DNA of 64,000 bases. It comes from Mycolicibacterium chitae (GTDB taxonomy: Bacteria > Actinomycetota > Actinomycetes > Mycobacteriales > Mycobacteriaceae). The stretch lies in assembly GCF_900637205.1 (NCBI RefSeq), contig NZ_LR134355.1, positions 2,976,001-3,040,000 of the forward strand. The letters run 5' to 3'. A program made the translations under genes and the position numbers. This document shows, in pieces, positions 43,465-51,675 of the stretch (positions within the stretch are counted from its first letter, which is position 1; the number at the start of each line of letters is the position of its first letter). The notes under the pieces were generated by a model. The model was given only the letters and a program-made list of their open reading frames with translations, had not been told where the DNA came from and did not search any database.

Positions 43465-45688
43465 AGTCGGCCCGGCTGAAGCCGTTCGCCTCGGCCAATT
43501 CCGGGCTGGCGAACCAGATTTCGGCGACGGTCTCGTCGTAACCGGGTGTGCCCGGGACGTGATACCGGCCGGTGCGCATGCTGCCCTTGATCGGGTAGCC
43601 GTCCGGGGCCCGGTGCGGATCGTCCAGCGGTAGATGGATGGCCGGCGGTGCGCCGGCGTCCGGCGGCGGCCCCGCATCGCGATCCTGCTCGGCGGGCTCC
43701 GGCGGTGCCGGGGCCTCTGCGTGGGCACCGAACCGAACGTCGTCGGTGTACTCGGGGGCCGGCGGCGGCGCGGCGCCGTAGACCGGCGCGAACAGCGAAC
43801 CCGGGCCCGGCAGGTAGTCGTCGTCCTCGGGCGCATCCCAGGAACGGCGCGACTCGTCACCGAAGGCCGAATGGCGCCCACCGGAAGGCTCGGGCTGGTC
43901 GTCGGTCGCACCGACGACCCGCGTCGGGGCGGTGTCCACCGCGTCGGGATCCTCGTCGGCGATCGGCTCCTCGAAGTCGTCGTCGAGGTGGGCCAGCCCG
44001 GAGTCCTGCACCCCGCCGTGGTGGGTGAACAGCCCGTCGTCGCCGAGTTCGTCGAAGCGGGTCGTGGCCGGTTCGGCCTCGCGCTCCGACCACACCGGCG
44101 GCGCGAGGTAGCCGCCCTTGCCGTAGTTCCCACCCTCGTCGTAGCCGCCGTCGTCGTAACCGTCGTCGTCGGTCTCGGCGAAGTCCGAGCGCGACGACCA
44201 GCGGCTGGACTCCCCGCGGAAGTCCTCGTGACCCTCGTGCCCGTCGTGCGGATCCTCCCCGTAGCGGGCGTCCTCGCCGTAGCGGGTGTCATACCGGGCG
44301 TCGTCGGCGTCCTCGTCGAAGTCGGGCTCCGACCGGTCCGAGCGGCGCTTGCTCATCGCCATCCAGGCGTACAGCGAGCCCAGCAGCAGCAGGGCCAGCG
44401 GGATGATCCACCACAGCCACCAGTTCTGCCAGGTGACGCCGCCCTCGTCGGCGGGCTCCGGCGCCGCGGGCGGGGTGCTGGGCACCGGCGCGTTGGGCAC
44501 CTCGAGTCCGGCCAGCGATTCGGCGAGGTTGGCCGGGTCGCTGCTGAACGTGTTGTCGGCGCTGTTCCAGGCGAGCTCACCGCCGCTGAACTGCTGGGTG
44601 ACGGTGGTGCCCTCGGTGTTCTGGTCGCCGGTCGGCACGCCCAACTCGCCGGTGGCGCCGCCGAGCTCATCCCAGGCGGCCTTCATCGCGCCGCCCACGA
44701 TGACCGCGCCGTGGTCCGGGGTCCAGAAGATCACCGGATTGTCGGGCGCGGAGAACGCCTGCACCCGGCTGTCGGGCACGCCGCCGTCGGCCTCGCTGGC
44801 GACGGGGAAACCGAAGTCGCCGGCCGGTCCGCCGGCCGACTCGTACTTGGCCAGGATGTCCCCGGTGACGGCGAAGGCCCCGGTCTCCGGCGTGTAGAAC
44901 ACCTTGCCGCCGGCGAAGTCCTGGGCGGTGCCGCCCGCACCGATCGGGTACGGGCCACCGGCGCGGGCGCCCAGCGGTCCGTCCGCTCCCCCATTGGCGC
45001 GCCAGGCCGCGGCGATCGCCGAGGCCGGGTCCGACGGGATGTTCAGGTCCGCCAGCTGACCGGCGAGTTCCGGCGGTTCGGTGGTGAAGGTCCGCGTCCG
45101 CGTGTCGAACGACAGCAGACCGCCGGTGAAGCGCTGCGTGACGACATCACCGTCGTAGCTCTCGTCCTCGATGGGCACGCCGAGGATCCCGGACGACCCG
45201 CCGACCTGATCCCAGGCCGCGTTGATGGCGCCGCGCACCACCCAGGCCCCGGTCTCCGGGGTCCAGAAGATCACCGGATTGTCGCCGGCATTGAAGGTCG
45301 AGTTGCGACTCTCGGGGCTCACCCGGCCCGGGCCCTCATCGATCTTCGGAAAGCCGAGATCGCTTTCCGCGGGGCCACCGAGGGCGCGGTATTTCTCGAG
45401 AATGGCGCCGTGCATGGTCCGCGCGCCGGTCGCCGGCGAAAAGAAGATCGCGCCGCCGGCGAAATTCTGACCGAAGCCCGCCCCCGCCGGATAGACCCCA
45501 CCGTCGCGCGGACCCAACTGTGATGCGTCCCCACCGGCGGCGTTCCACGCCGCATCGATGGCCGCCGCGGCGTCGCTCTCGGGCGAGGCGGTGGCCGCGG
45601 GTGCGTACAGCACCGCGGTGGCCGCCGCCAACGCCAATCCCATTACCGCTCGGCCGATAAAGCCGAATGCCATTCGCTGCCGTGTCAT
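43463..45688 (-). CDS. large LGFP-repeat membrane protein, Rv2721c type
   Basis: 741 aa from ATG 45688; GTG 45697 is possible. Signal peptide (FGFIGRAVMGLALAAATAVLYAPAATASP), then about residues 35-400 with six LGFP/LGVP/LGAR-type repeats (AAW...GG; FAGGxIFFSPxTGA; LGFPxxDE). A TM helix follows (WWLWWIIPLALLLLGSLYAWMAM, about residues 440-465). A long acidic, Asp/Tyr/Gly-rich tail ends in a small conserved domain (IKGSMRTGRYHVPGTPGYDETVAEIWFASPELAEANGF) resembling 'sunset' domains. LGFP repeats are thought to anchor proteins to the mycolyl-arabinogalactan wall. Function unknown. Confidence 0.88.
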   Translation of the reverse strand: MTRQRMAFGFIGRAVMGLALAAATAVLYAPAATASPESDAAAAIDAAWNAAGGDASQLGPRDGGVYPAGAGFGQNFAGGAIFFSPATGARTMHGAILEKYRALGGPAESDLGFPKIDEGPGRVSPESRNSTFNAGDNPVIFWTPETGAWVVRGAINAAWDQVGGSSGILGVPIEDESYDGDVVTQRFTGGLLSFDTRTRTFTTEPPELAGQLADLNIPSDPASAIAAAWRANGGADGPLGARAGGPYPIGAGGTAQDFAGGKVFYTPETGAFAVTGDILAKYESAGGPAGDFGFPVASEADGGVPDSRVQAFSAPDNPVIFWTPDHGAVIVGGAMKAAWDELGGATGELGVPTGDQNTEGTTVTQQFSGGELAWNSADNTFSSDPANLAESLAGLEVPNAPVPSTPPAAPEPADEGGVTWQNWWLWWIIPLALLLLGSLYAWMAMSKRRSDRSEPDFDEDADDARYDTRYGEDARYGEDPHDGHEGHEDFRGESSRWSSRSDFAETDDDGYDDGGYDEGGNYGKGGYLAPPVWSEREAEPATTRFDELGDDGLFTHHGGVQDSGLAHLDDDFEEPIADEDPDAVDTAPTRVVGATDDQPEPSGGRHSAFGDESRRSWDAPEDDDYLPGPGSLFAPVYGAAPPPAPEYTDDVRFGAHAEAPAPPEPAEQDRDAGPPPDAGAPPAIHLPLDDPHRAPDGYPIKGSMRTGRYHVPGTPGYDETVAEIWFASPELAEANGFSRAD

Positions 45689-45815
45689 CAAACCCACCCA
45701 CGCTTTCCGACCGCTGCACTTCCGCAAAGCGACCCCGCCGCGACCGCTCCCCGTATCGGCGCAGCGTGAAGCCATATTGAGGTCATTTTGCAGACAATAC
45801 CCACTGCTGTCGTGA

Positions 45816-45848
45816 ATAACGTGCAGCCGCGACCGGTCTGCGCGTTAT
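45816..45848 (-). terminator. hairpin downstream of fadE20
   Basis: 11-bp arms (45816-45826 and 45838-45848; one mismatch) around an 11-nt loop, 46 nt after the fadE20 stop on the minus strand. Could be a weak terminator, or an operator for the LGFP gene that starts at 45688. Confidence 0.4.
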
Positions 45849-45893
45849 TGATATCCGACGGTGATTCAACACCCGTGCGGCTAATGGCCGCTA

Positions 45894-47054
45894 TCAGACT
45901 CCGAGCTTGCGCCCGATGATTTCCTTCATGATCTCGGTGGTGCCGCCGAAGATGGTCTGCACGCGGGCGTCCAGATAGGCGCGCGCCACGCTGTACTCAC
46001 GCATGTAGCCGTAGCCGCCATGCAGCTGCAGGCACCGGTCGATGAGCTTCACCTGCGCCTCGGTGGCGTACCACTTGGCCATGGCGGCCTGCTCGGCCGA
46101 GAGGTGCGAGTCGATGTGCATCTTGAGGAACTCGTCGATCATGATGCGGACCGCGGTGGCCTCGGTGGCCAGCTCGGCCAGCAGGAACCGGCTGTTCTGG
46201 AAGCTGCCGATCGGCTTGCCGAAGGCCTTGCGTTCCTTGGTGTATTCGATGGTCTCCTCGAGGACCGCCTCCATGGCCGCGGCGGCCGAGATGGCGATCG
46301 TGATGCGTTCCTGAGGCAGGTTCTGCATTAGGTAGATGAAGCCCTGCCCCTCCTCGCCCAGGAGGTTCTCGGCAGGCACCTTCACATCGGTGAAGGACAG
46401 CTCGGAGGTGTCCTGGGCGTCCAGACCGATCTTGTCCAGGTGCCGGCCGCGCTCGAAGCCCTCCATGCCGCGCTCGACGACCAGCAGCGAGAAGCCCAGC
46501 GCGCCCTTGTCCGGGTCGGTCTGCGCGACGACGATCACCAGGTCGGACAGGATGCCGTTGGTGATGAACGTCTTGGAGCCGTTGAGGACGTAGTGGTCGC
46601 CCTGCTTGACCGCGCGGGTCTTGATGCCCTGCAGGTCGCTGCCGGTGCCCGGCTCGGTCATCGCGATGGCGGTGATCAGCTCACCGCTGCAGAAGCCGGG
46701 CAGCCAGCGCTGCTTCTGCTCCTCGGTGGCCAGGCGCAGCAGGTACGGCGCCACGACGTCGTTGTGCAGCGTGAACCCGAGCCCGCTGTAGCGGCCGCGG
46801 GTGTTCTCCTCGCCGATCACCGCGTTGTAGCGGAAGTCGTCGTTGCCGCCGCCGCCGTACTCCTCGGGCACGGCCATGCCCAAAAAGCCCTGCTTGCCGG
46901 CCTCGAGCCAGACGCTGCGGTCGACGATCTTGTCCTTTTCCCACTGCTCGTGGTGCGGGGCGACGTGCTTGTCCAGGAACGCCCGGTAGGACTCCCGGAA
47001 CAGCTCGTGCTCGGGCTCGAACAGGGTGCGCTGATACAGCGTGGCGTTGCTCAC
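45894..47054 (-). CDS. fadE20: acyl-CoA dehydrogenase FadE20
   Basis: 386 aa from GTG 47054 (GGAGG just upstream); the same length as M. tuberculosis FadE20. Medium-chain ACAD signatures: ITAIAMTEPGTGSDLQGIKT (FAD loop), GSKTFITNG, ERKAFGKPIGSFQNSRF, QLHGGYGYMREYSVARAYLDARVQTIFGGTTEIMKEII. The catalytic Glu is probably in GGTTEIMKE. It introduces the alpha-beta double bond in acyl-CoA oxidation. A palindromic operator lies just before it. Confidence 0.94.
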   Translation of the reverse strand: MSNATLYQRTLFEPEHELFRESYRAFLDKHVAPHHEQWEKDKIVDRSVWLEAGKQGFLGMAVPEEYGGGGNDDFRYNAVIGEENTRGRYSGLGFTLHNDVVAPYLLRLATEEQKQRWLPGFCSGELITAIAMTEPGTGSDLQGIKTRAVKQGDHYVLNGSKTFITNGILSDLVIVVAQTDPDKGALGFSLLVVERGMEGFERGRHLDKIGLDAQDTSELSFTDVKVPAENLLGEEGQGFIYLMQNLPQERITIAISAAAAMEAVLEETIEYTKERKAFGKPIGSFQNSRFLLAELATEATAVRIMIDEFLKMHIDSHLSAEQAAMAKWYATEAQVKLIDRCLQLHGGYGYMREYSVARAYLDARVQTIFGGTTEIMKEIIGRKLGV

Positions 47055-47071
47055 GGGGCCTCCGACGAAAA

Positions 47072-47083
47072 GTTTGATCAAAC
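47072..47083. promoter_or_regulatory. palindromic operator GTTTGATCAAAC upstream of fadE20
   Basis: A perfect 12-bp palindrome 18 nt before the fadE20 start, in the 84-nt gap after the TetR gene. It is a plausible site for that TetR or another fatty-acid regulator. Confidence 0.55.
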
Positions 47084-47138
47084 GGTCAGGTTCTGGTCCG
47101 ACGATATCTCAACCGGGTGGTTGGTAGAGAATCGGGGA

Positions 47139-47732
47139 TCAGCGTTGTTCGGCGGCGGCCAACCGCGGCGCGATGAGGTCGACGAAGGCGTTGCTGATCC
47201 GGGCCGCGTCGGCCATCGGATCGCCGCGCAGGATCGCCGCCGAGAGCACCGTGTTGACGACGGCCCAGAGCATGACGGCCGCGTCGGCGGCGGCCTGTTC
47301 GCCCAGTGCGGCGAAGTCGCGCGCCAGGGTGTCGACGGCGGCGTCGGAGAACTCCGCCATGAGCGCGGTGGCGTTGGGGTCGGTCGAGTTCTGCAGCAGC
47401 ATGCAGACCCGGAAGAAGCCCGGCCACCGCTCGAAGCTGGCCAGGATGGTCGCCACCTTGGCCCGCACCCGCGCCTCCGCCGGTCGCGGGTCGGCCCCCT
47501 CGGCGACGAACACCGGCCGGGCCCACTCCTGCAGCACCGCGGCGTAGACGTGCTCCTTGGAACTGAAGTAGCGATACAGCGTGCCCAGCGCCACCTGGGC
47601 GTCCTCGGCGATGTCGCGCATCTGGATCTGGTCGTAGTCGTGGACCTTGAGCGCCGCCATCGCCGCCGCGACGATCTGCGAGCGCCGCGCTTGCTTGTAG
47701 GCGGGCAGGTCGGTGCCCGAGGCCGCCGTCAT
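47139..47732 (-). CDS. TetR family regulator
   Basis: 197 aa; the start overlaps the ACAD stop by 4 nt (ATGA). HTH: SQIVAAAMAALKVHDYDQIQMRDIAEDAQVALGTLYRYFSSKEHVYAAVL. The ligand domain (about 60-197) is all-helical (FERWPGFFRVCMLLQNSTDPNATALMAEFSDAAVDTL). It resembles mycobacterial regulators of lipid or steroid catabolism. Position in the operon suggests control of these genes, and perhaps fadE20, by an acyl-CoA ligand. Confidence 0.9.
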   Translation of the reverse strand: MTAASGTDLPAYKQARRSQIVAAAMAALKVHDYDQIQMRDIAEDAQVALGTLYRYFSSKEHVYAAVLQEWARPVFVAEGADPRPAEARVRAKVATILASFERWPGFFRVCMLLQNSTDPNATALMAEFSDAAVDTLARDFAALGEQAAADAAVMLWAVVNTVLSAAILRGDPMADAARISNAFVDLIAPRLAAAEQR

Positions 47733-49945
47733 TTCCGCGGGAGCCCCAGGATCACGGTCGCGATGATGTTGAGCTGGACCTCCATGGTCCCCCCGCCGAT
47801 CAATTCGGCCGGCAGCTGCAGCGCATGGGCCAGCGCGGTGCCGTCGCGCTGCTCCACCATCGAGCCGCGTCCCGCGAATTCCATTGCCGCCGTGCCGATC
47901 CGGCGCAGGATGACGCCGGTCGCGACCTTGGCGATGCTGGTGGCCGGCCCCGGCGAGTGGCCGGCCAGCCGGTTGAGGATGTCCCGCAGGCCCAGGGCCG
48001 CCACCGCGTTGGTGGCCGCCCGGACCTCGCCGAGCGCGCGCGTCAACCCGTCGCGGTCGACGCCGGGACGGTCGAACAGCGCCCGCAGCACGGCCTCCCG
48101 GTCGTCCTTGAGGTAGCCGCTGATGGCCGCACGCTCGTTGGCCATCGTCGCCACCGCCAGCGACCAGCCGTCGGTCGGGCCACCCACCAGCATGTCGTCG
48201 GGGACGAACACGTCGTCCAAGAACACCTCGTTGAAGTGCGCCTCACCGGTCGCGGTCCGCAGGGGGCGCACGGTGATGCCCGGTGTCGTCATGTCGACCA
48301 GGAAGTACCCGATCCCGCGATGCTTGGCGGCGGACGGATCGGTGCGGGCCAGCAGCGCACCGAAGTCGGCCCGGTCCGCCGAGGAGGTCCACACCTTCTG
48401 CCCGTCGATCCGCCAACCCCCGTCGACGCGGGTGGCGCGGGTGCTCAGCGACGCCAGATCGGACCCGGCGCCGGGCTCACTGAACAGCTGGCACCAGGCC
48501 ACCGTGCCGCGCAGGATGGGCTGCGCAAAGCGCTCCTTCTGCGCCTCGGTACCGGCGGCGAGGATGGTCGGCAGGATCCATTCGGCGATGCCGAGGGAGG
48601 ACCGGACGACCTCCGGGTGCTTCTCGAACTCCTCGGCGATGATCAGCTGCTGGGCAGCGGTGGCCGCCATACCCCACGGCGCCGGCAGGTGCGGGGCCAG
48701 CAGCCCCGCGTCGGCCAGCACATCACGCTGCGCGCCGCTGTAGAGGTTGAGGTAGTCCGGGCTCTGCCGGCCCGGGGTGTCGTTACGCAATTGCGCCGCC
48801 CGGCCCAGGATTTCGACGACGTGCGCGCGGAATTCGGTCTCGGCCTCCGGCAGCGTCACCGAGAAGTCGCGGGCCACCGCGTCGGGTTCGCCGAGCGCGC
48901 GCGCCCAACTGCCCGCCGATCCGCCGGCCGCCGCGATGCTGATGGCGCGGCGCCAGTACAGGTGCAGATCGTGTTCCCAGGTGTAGCCGATGGCGCCGAA
49001 CATCGTCAGCGCGTCGAGCACCAGGTCGGGCAGCCCGGCATTGGCGACGATCGCCGCGCCGGCCGCGGCCACCTCGCGCTGCTGCGCCGAGGGCGCCGTG
49101 GCGGCCCGGGCGGCGTCCCACGCGGCGGCGGCGGCGAGTTCGGACTGGACGTAGAGGTGGGCGGCCTTGTGCTGCAACGCCTGGAAGGCGCCGATCGGCT
49201 TGCCGAACTGTTCGCGAACCTTGAGATGGGCGATGACGTTGTCGGCGCACCAGCGGGCGATGCCGGCGGCCTCGGCGGCCAACGCCGCCACCGCGGTGCA
49301 GCGCGCCCGCGCCACGTCGAGACCCGGGATCACCGCCGCACCCGCGACGAGATGATCGGCGGCCCGCAGGGTGCCCACGTCCCGGGTGAGGTCCGTCGGT
49401 GCCGCGGCGGTGACCCCGACGCCCGCGTCGGCCGGGTTCACCACCACCCAGATCGTGTCCCCCGCGTCGGTGCGCGCGCTGACCAGGATGCGCTGCGCGG
49501 CACAGACTCCGAGTTCGGGGCCGACCTCGCCGCGCAGCGACCAACCGCCGTCGACGGGGGTGGCGCGCAGTTGCCCGGCCTCGGGGAGGACGACGGCGGC
49601 CGGGGCGCCGGCGGCGATGTCGGCCAGCAGGGCCTCGGCGGCCGGCCCGGGATCGGCGGTGGCGGCGATCGCCCCGGCGATGACGGTCGGCACCAGCGGG
49701 CCGGCCAGCAGCGCGTAGCCGGCGGCGTCGAGCACGCAGGCCGCGTCGAGCAGATCGCCGCCCTGGCCACCGCAGGACTCCGGCAGGTGGACGGCGTGAA
49801 AGCCCTGGGCCACCAACGCATCCCAGAACTCGGGTGCGCGGCCGGCGGCCAGGTCCTCGAAACCGGCCCGGACCTTGTCCAGCGGCGCGTGGCGCTGCGC
49901 GAAGCCGGCCACCGCGGCGGTCAGTTCGCTCTGTTCCTCGCTCAT
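47729..49945 (-). CDS. fused tandem acyl-CoA dehydrogenase (FadE34-like)
   Basis: 738 aa from ATG 49945 (ATG 49966 possible). Two ACAD units in one chain. The N-half has the C-terminal ACAD features (REQFGKPIGAFQALQHKAAHLYV, FGAIGYTWEHDLHLYWRRA) but no FAD loop. The C-half has the FAD loop CQLFSEPGAGSDLASL and GQKVWTSSA, ending PAELIGGGTMEVQLNIIATVILGLPRK. Mycobacterial steroid-degrading ACADs are usually alpha2beta2 heteromers; FadE34 (ChsE3) is a fusion of this kind. Likely oxidises a short steroid side-chain acyl-CoA or similar bulky CoA ester. Confidence 0.88.
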   Translation of the reverse strand: MSEEQSELTAAVAGFAQRHAPLDKVRAGFEDLAAGRAPEFWDALVAQGFHAVHLPESCGGQGGDLLDAACVLDAAGYALLAGPLVPTVIAGAIAATADPGPAAEALLADIAAGAPAAVVLPEAGQLRATPVDGGWSLRGEVGPELGVCAAQRILVSARTDAGDTIWVVVNPADAGVGVTAAAPTDLTRDVGTLRAADHLVAGAAVIPGLDVARARCTAVAALAAEAAGIARWCADNVIAHLKVREQFGKPIGAFQALQHKAAHLYVQSELAAAAAWDAARAATAPSAQQREVAAAGAAIVANAGLPDLVLDALTMFGAIGYTWEHDLHLYWRRAISIAAAGGSAGSWARALGEPDAVARDFSVTLPEAETEFRAHVVEILGRAAQLRNDTPGRQSPDYLNLYSGAQRDVLADAGLLAPHLPAPWGMAATAAQQLIIAEEFEKHPEVVRSSLGIAEWILPTILAAGTEAQKERFAQPILRGTVAWCQLFSEPGAGSDLASLSTRATRVDGGWRIDGQKVWTSSADRADFGALLARTDPSAAKHRGIGYFLVDMTTPGITVRPLRTATGEAHFNEVFLDDVFVPDDMLVGGPTDGWSLAVATMANERAAISGYLKDDREAVLRALFDRPGVDRDGLTRALGEVRAATNAVAALGLRDILNRLAGHSPGPATSIAKVATGVILRRIGTAAMEFAGRGSMVEQRDGTALAHALQLPAELIGGGTMEVQLNIIATVILGLPRK

Positions 49946-49970
49946 CGCCAGTGCCACGACGCGCATCCTC

Positions 49971-50387
49971 TCATCGGCGGGCCGTGTACTTCAGCAGCGT
50001 GGGCCCGCCGTCGGGGCCGTCCACGAACACCGGCGTCACCGGCATCCCGACGGCCAGCTCGTCGGGTTCGACGTCCACCAATTCGGTGGCGAACCGCGGC
50101 CCCTCGTCCCAGGCGACGACCGCCAGCAGCTGCGGTACCGCATCGGCGAACTGCGGCGCGACGGGCCGTTGCGCGACGGCGAAGCTGACCAGCGTGCCGG
50201 CCCCGGAGATCTGGCGCCACTCCAGGTCGTCGGCCAGGGTGCCCGGTGCCAGCACGCGCGGATAGAACACGTAGCGGTCCAGCGACGGCGAGTACTGGAT
50301 CCACACCTCGTGGCGGCCCAACCCGTCCCAATACGGCTGTGACACCGGGGTGGGCAGCGGCACGGGCCTGGTCATGGCTGCGGTCAT
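49971..50387 (-). CDS. DUF35 OB-fold acyl-CoA-associated protein lacking zinc cysteines
   Basis: 138 aa from ATG 50387 (5 nt after the thiolase stop; AAGGGG upstream). DUF35 order: YWDGLGRHEVWIQYSPSLDRYVFYPRVLAP, then an OB-fold (GTLVSFAVAQRPV, LLAVVAWDEGPRFATELVDVEPDELAVGMPVTPVF). Most homologs have a CxxC zinc hook (RCxxCGxxxFPPR) where this has QYSPSLDRYVFYPR; no cysteine is present. DUF35 partners activate SCP2-thiolase-like aldolases (ChsH2/Ltp2) in steroid side-chain removal, and the neighbouring thiolase fits this. Confidence 0.86.
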   Translation of the reverse strand: MTAAMTRPVPLPTPVSQPYWDGLGRHEVWIQYSPSLDRYVFYPRVLAPGTLADDLEWRQISGAGTLVSFAVAQRPVAPQFADAVPQLLAVVAWDEGPRFATELVDVEPDELAVGMPVTPVFVDGPDGGPTLLKYTARR

Positions 50388-50392
50388 GGCGG

Positions 50393-51598
50393 CTAATCCC
50401 CTTCCAGGACAAGGGCTTCTTGCTCGCTGAGCACGCCCCCGTTGCCGGACACGAAGGCCCGGTTGCAGTCGGCGAGCTGGGTCTGGCCCGCCCGGCCCAT
50501 CAGCTGGCGGGTGGCGTCGCACACGTGGTGCATGCCGCCGCCGTTGCCCGGCTGACCGTAGCCGAGTTGGCCGCCCGCGGTGTTCATCGGGAAATCGCCG
50601 CGGAAGGTCAGATCCCGCCCGGACACGAACTGCATGCCCTTGCCCTTCTCGCAGAACCCGGCGTCCTCGAGGGTGAGCAGGGCGGTGATGGTGTAGCAGT
50701 CGTAGATCGACACCATGTCCATGTCGGCCGGCGTCACCCCGGCCATGGCGAAGGCCCGCGGCGCGATGTGCTGCATCGGGGTGTTGAGCGGGTCCTCGGC
50801 GTAGGCGGGCGATTTGTAGGGCACCCGCTCCCCGAAGCCCTTGATCCACACCGGACGGTGCTTGCCCTTGCGCGCCAGGCGTTCACTGGTCACCAGCACC
50901 GCCGAACCGCCCATGCACGGCATGACGATCTCGAGCATGTGCAGCGGCGCGGCGATGATCGGGCTGGCCAGCACGTCCTCGACGGACACCGGTTTGTCGG
51001 CGAACACCGCGCCGGGGGTGTGGTTGGCGTTGACCCGTTGGTCGACGACGATCTTGGCCATCGCGCGCTCGTCGTAGCCGTAGGCGGCGGCGTACATCTG
51101 CGCCACCTGCGCGTAGGGCCCGTTCTGCCCCAGATAGCCGTAGGGGATCTCGAATTCGGCCTGCGGGGAGCCGTACCGGAAGCTCGACGCGCCGAAGTGC
51201 AGCGCGTCGCCCATGTTCGGCAGCCGGTCGGGGTGCATCGGGGTCAGGTAGTTCGCCGGGATCGCGCACAGCACCGCTTCGCAGATGCCCAGTTCGACCG
51301 CCGCCGCCGCGCGCCACACCATGCCGGCCGCGCTGGCCCCGCCCAGGTCGACGTACTCGGCGAAGTTCACCTTCAGGCCCAGGTACTCGACCACGGTGGA
51401 CGGGACGAAAATCTCGGACTCGAAGACCCCGGTGGTGACCAGCCCGTCGACGTCGGTGACGCTCAGCCCGGCGTCGGCCACCGCCGCGGCCGCCAGCCGC
51501 GCCCACTGCTCGAGCAGGAACTCCGGCTTTCCGGTCGGTTTCCGCTCCGCCGGCAGTTCGTGGAAGCCGACTATCGCGGCTTCACCCCTCAGCCCCAT
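50393..51598 (-). CDS. thiolase-fold protein (Ltp2/SCP-x type)
   Basis: 401 aa; AAGGGA upstream of ATG 51598. Thiolase-like, but the nucleophile-Cys region reads EYVDLGGASAAGMVWRA with no Cys, and the C-terminal loop reads GGQLGYGQPGNGGGMHHV instead of GHPxGxTG. YDCYTITALLTLEDAGF is the conserved Tyr motif of the non-condensing family. Such proteins act as aldolases with a DUF35 partner, cleaving beta-hydroxyacyl-CoA side chains. It heads the operon thiolase, DUF35, fused ACAD, TetR. Confidence 0.88.
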   Translation of the reverse strand: MGLRGEAAIVGFHELPAERKPTGKPEFLLEQWARLAAAAVADAGLSVTDVDGLVTTGVFESEIFVPSTVVEYLGLKVNFAEYVDLGGASAAGMVWRAAAAVELGICEAVLCAIPANYLTPMHPDRLPNMGDALHFGASSFRYGSPQAEFEIPYGYLGQNGPYAQVAQMYAAAYGYDERAMAKIVVDQRVNANHTPGAVFADKPVSVEDVLASPIIAAPLHMLEIVMPCMGGSAVLVTSERLARKGKHRPVWIKGFGERVPYKSPAYAEDPLNTPMQHIAPRAFAMAGVTPADMDMVSIYDCYTITALLTLEDAGFCEKGKGMQFVSGRDLTFRGDFPMNTAGGQLGYGQPGNGGGMHHVCDATRQLMGRAGQTQLADCNRAFVSGNGGVLSEQEALVLEGD

Positions 51599-51675
51599 CT
51601 GCGCCGTCCCTTCGTCATCCGGGCAGCGTACTAGAATGAGAACCTGATTTCGGTTTTACCCCCCGGGCGGGGACG

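Noticed and set aside
47055-47081. Longer FadE20 starting at ATG 47081
   Set aside because: The extension lies in the operator region and is not part of the conserved ACAD; GTG 47054 has GGAGG and gives the known 386-aa length.
47825-50188. 787-codon plus-strand frame opposite the fused ACAD
   Set aside because: Antisense shadow; composition is His/Arg/Gly-rich and the opposite strand holds a full ACAD.
51599-51675. KstR-like operator upstream of the thiolase gene
   Set aside because: AACC-N7-GGTT and partial half-sites are visible on the minus strand, but the match to TNNAACNNGTTNNA is incomplete.
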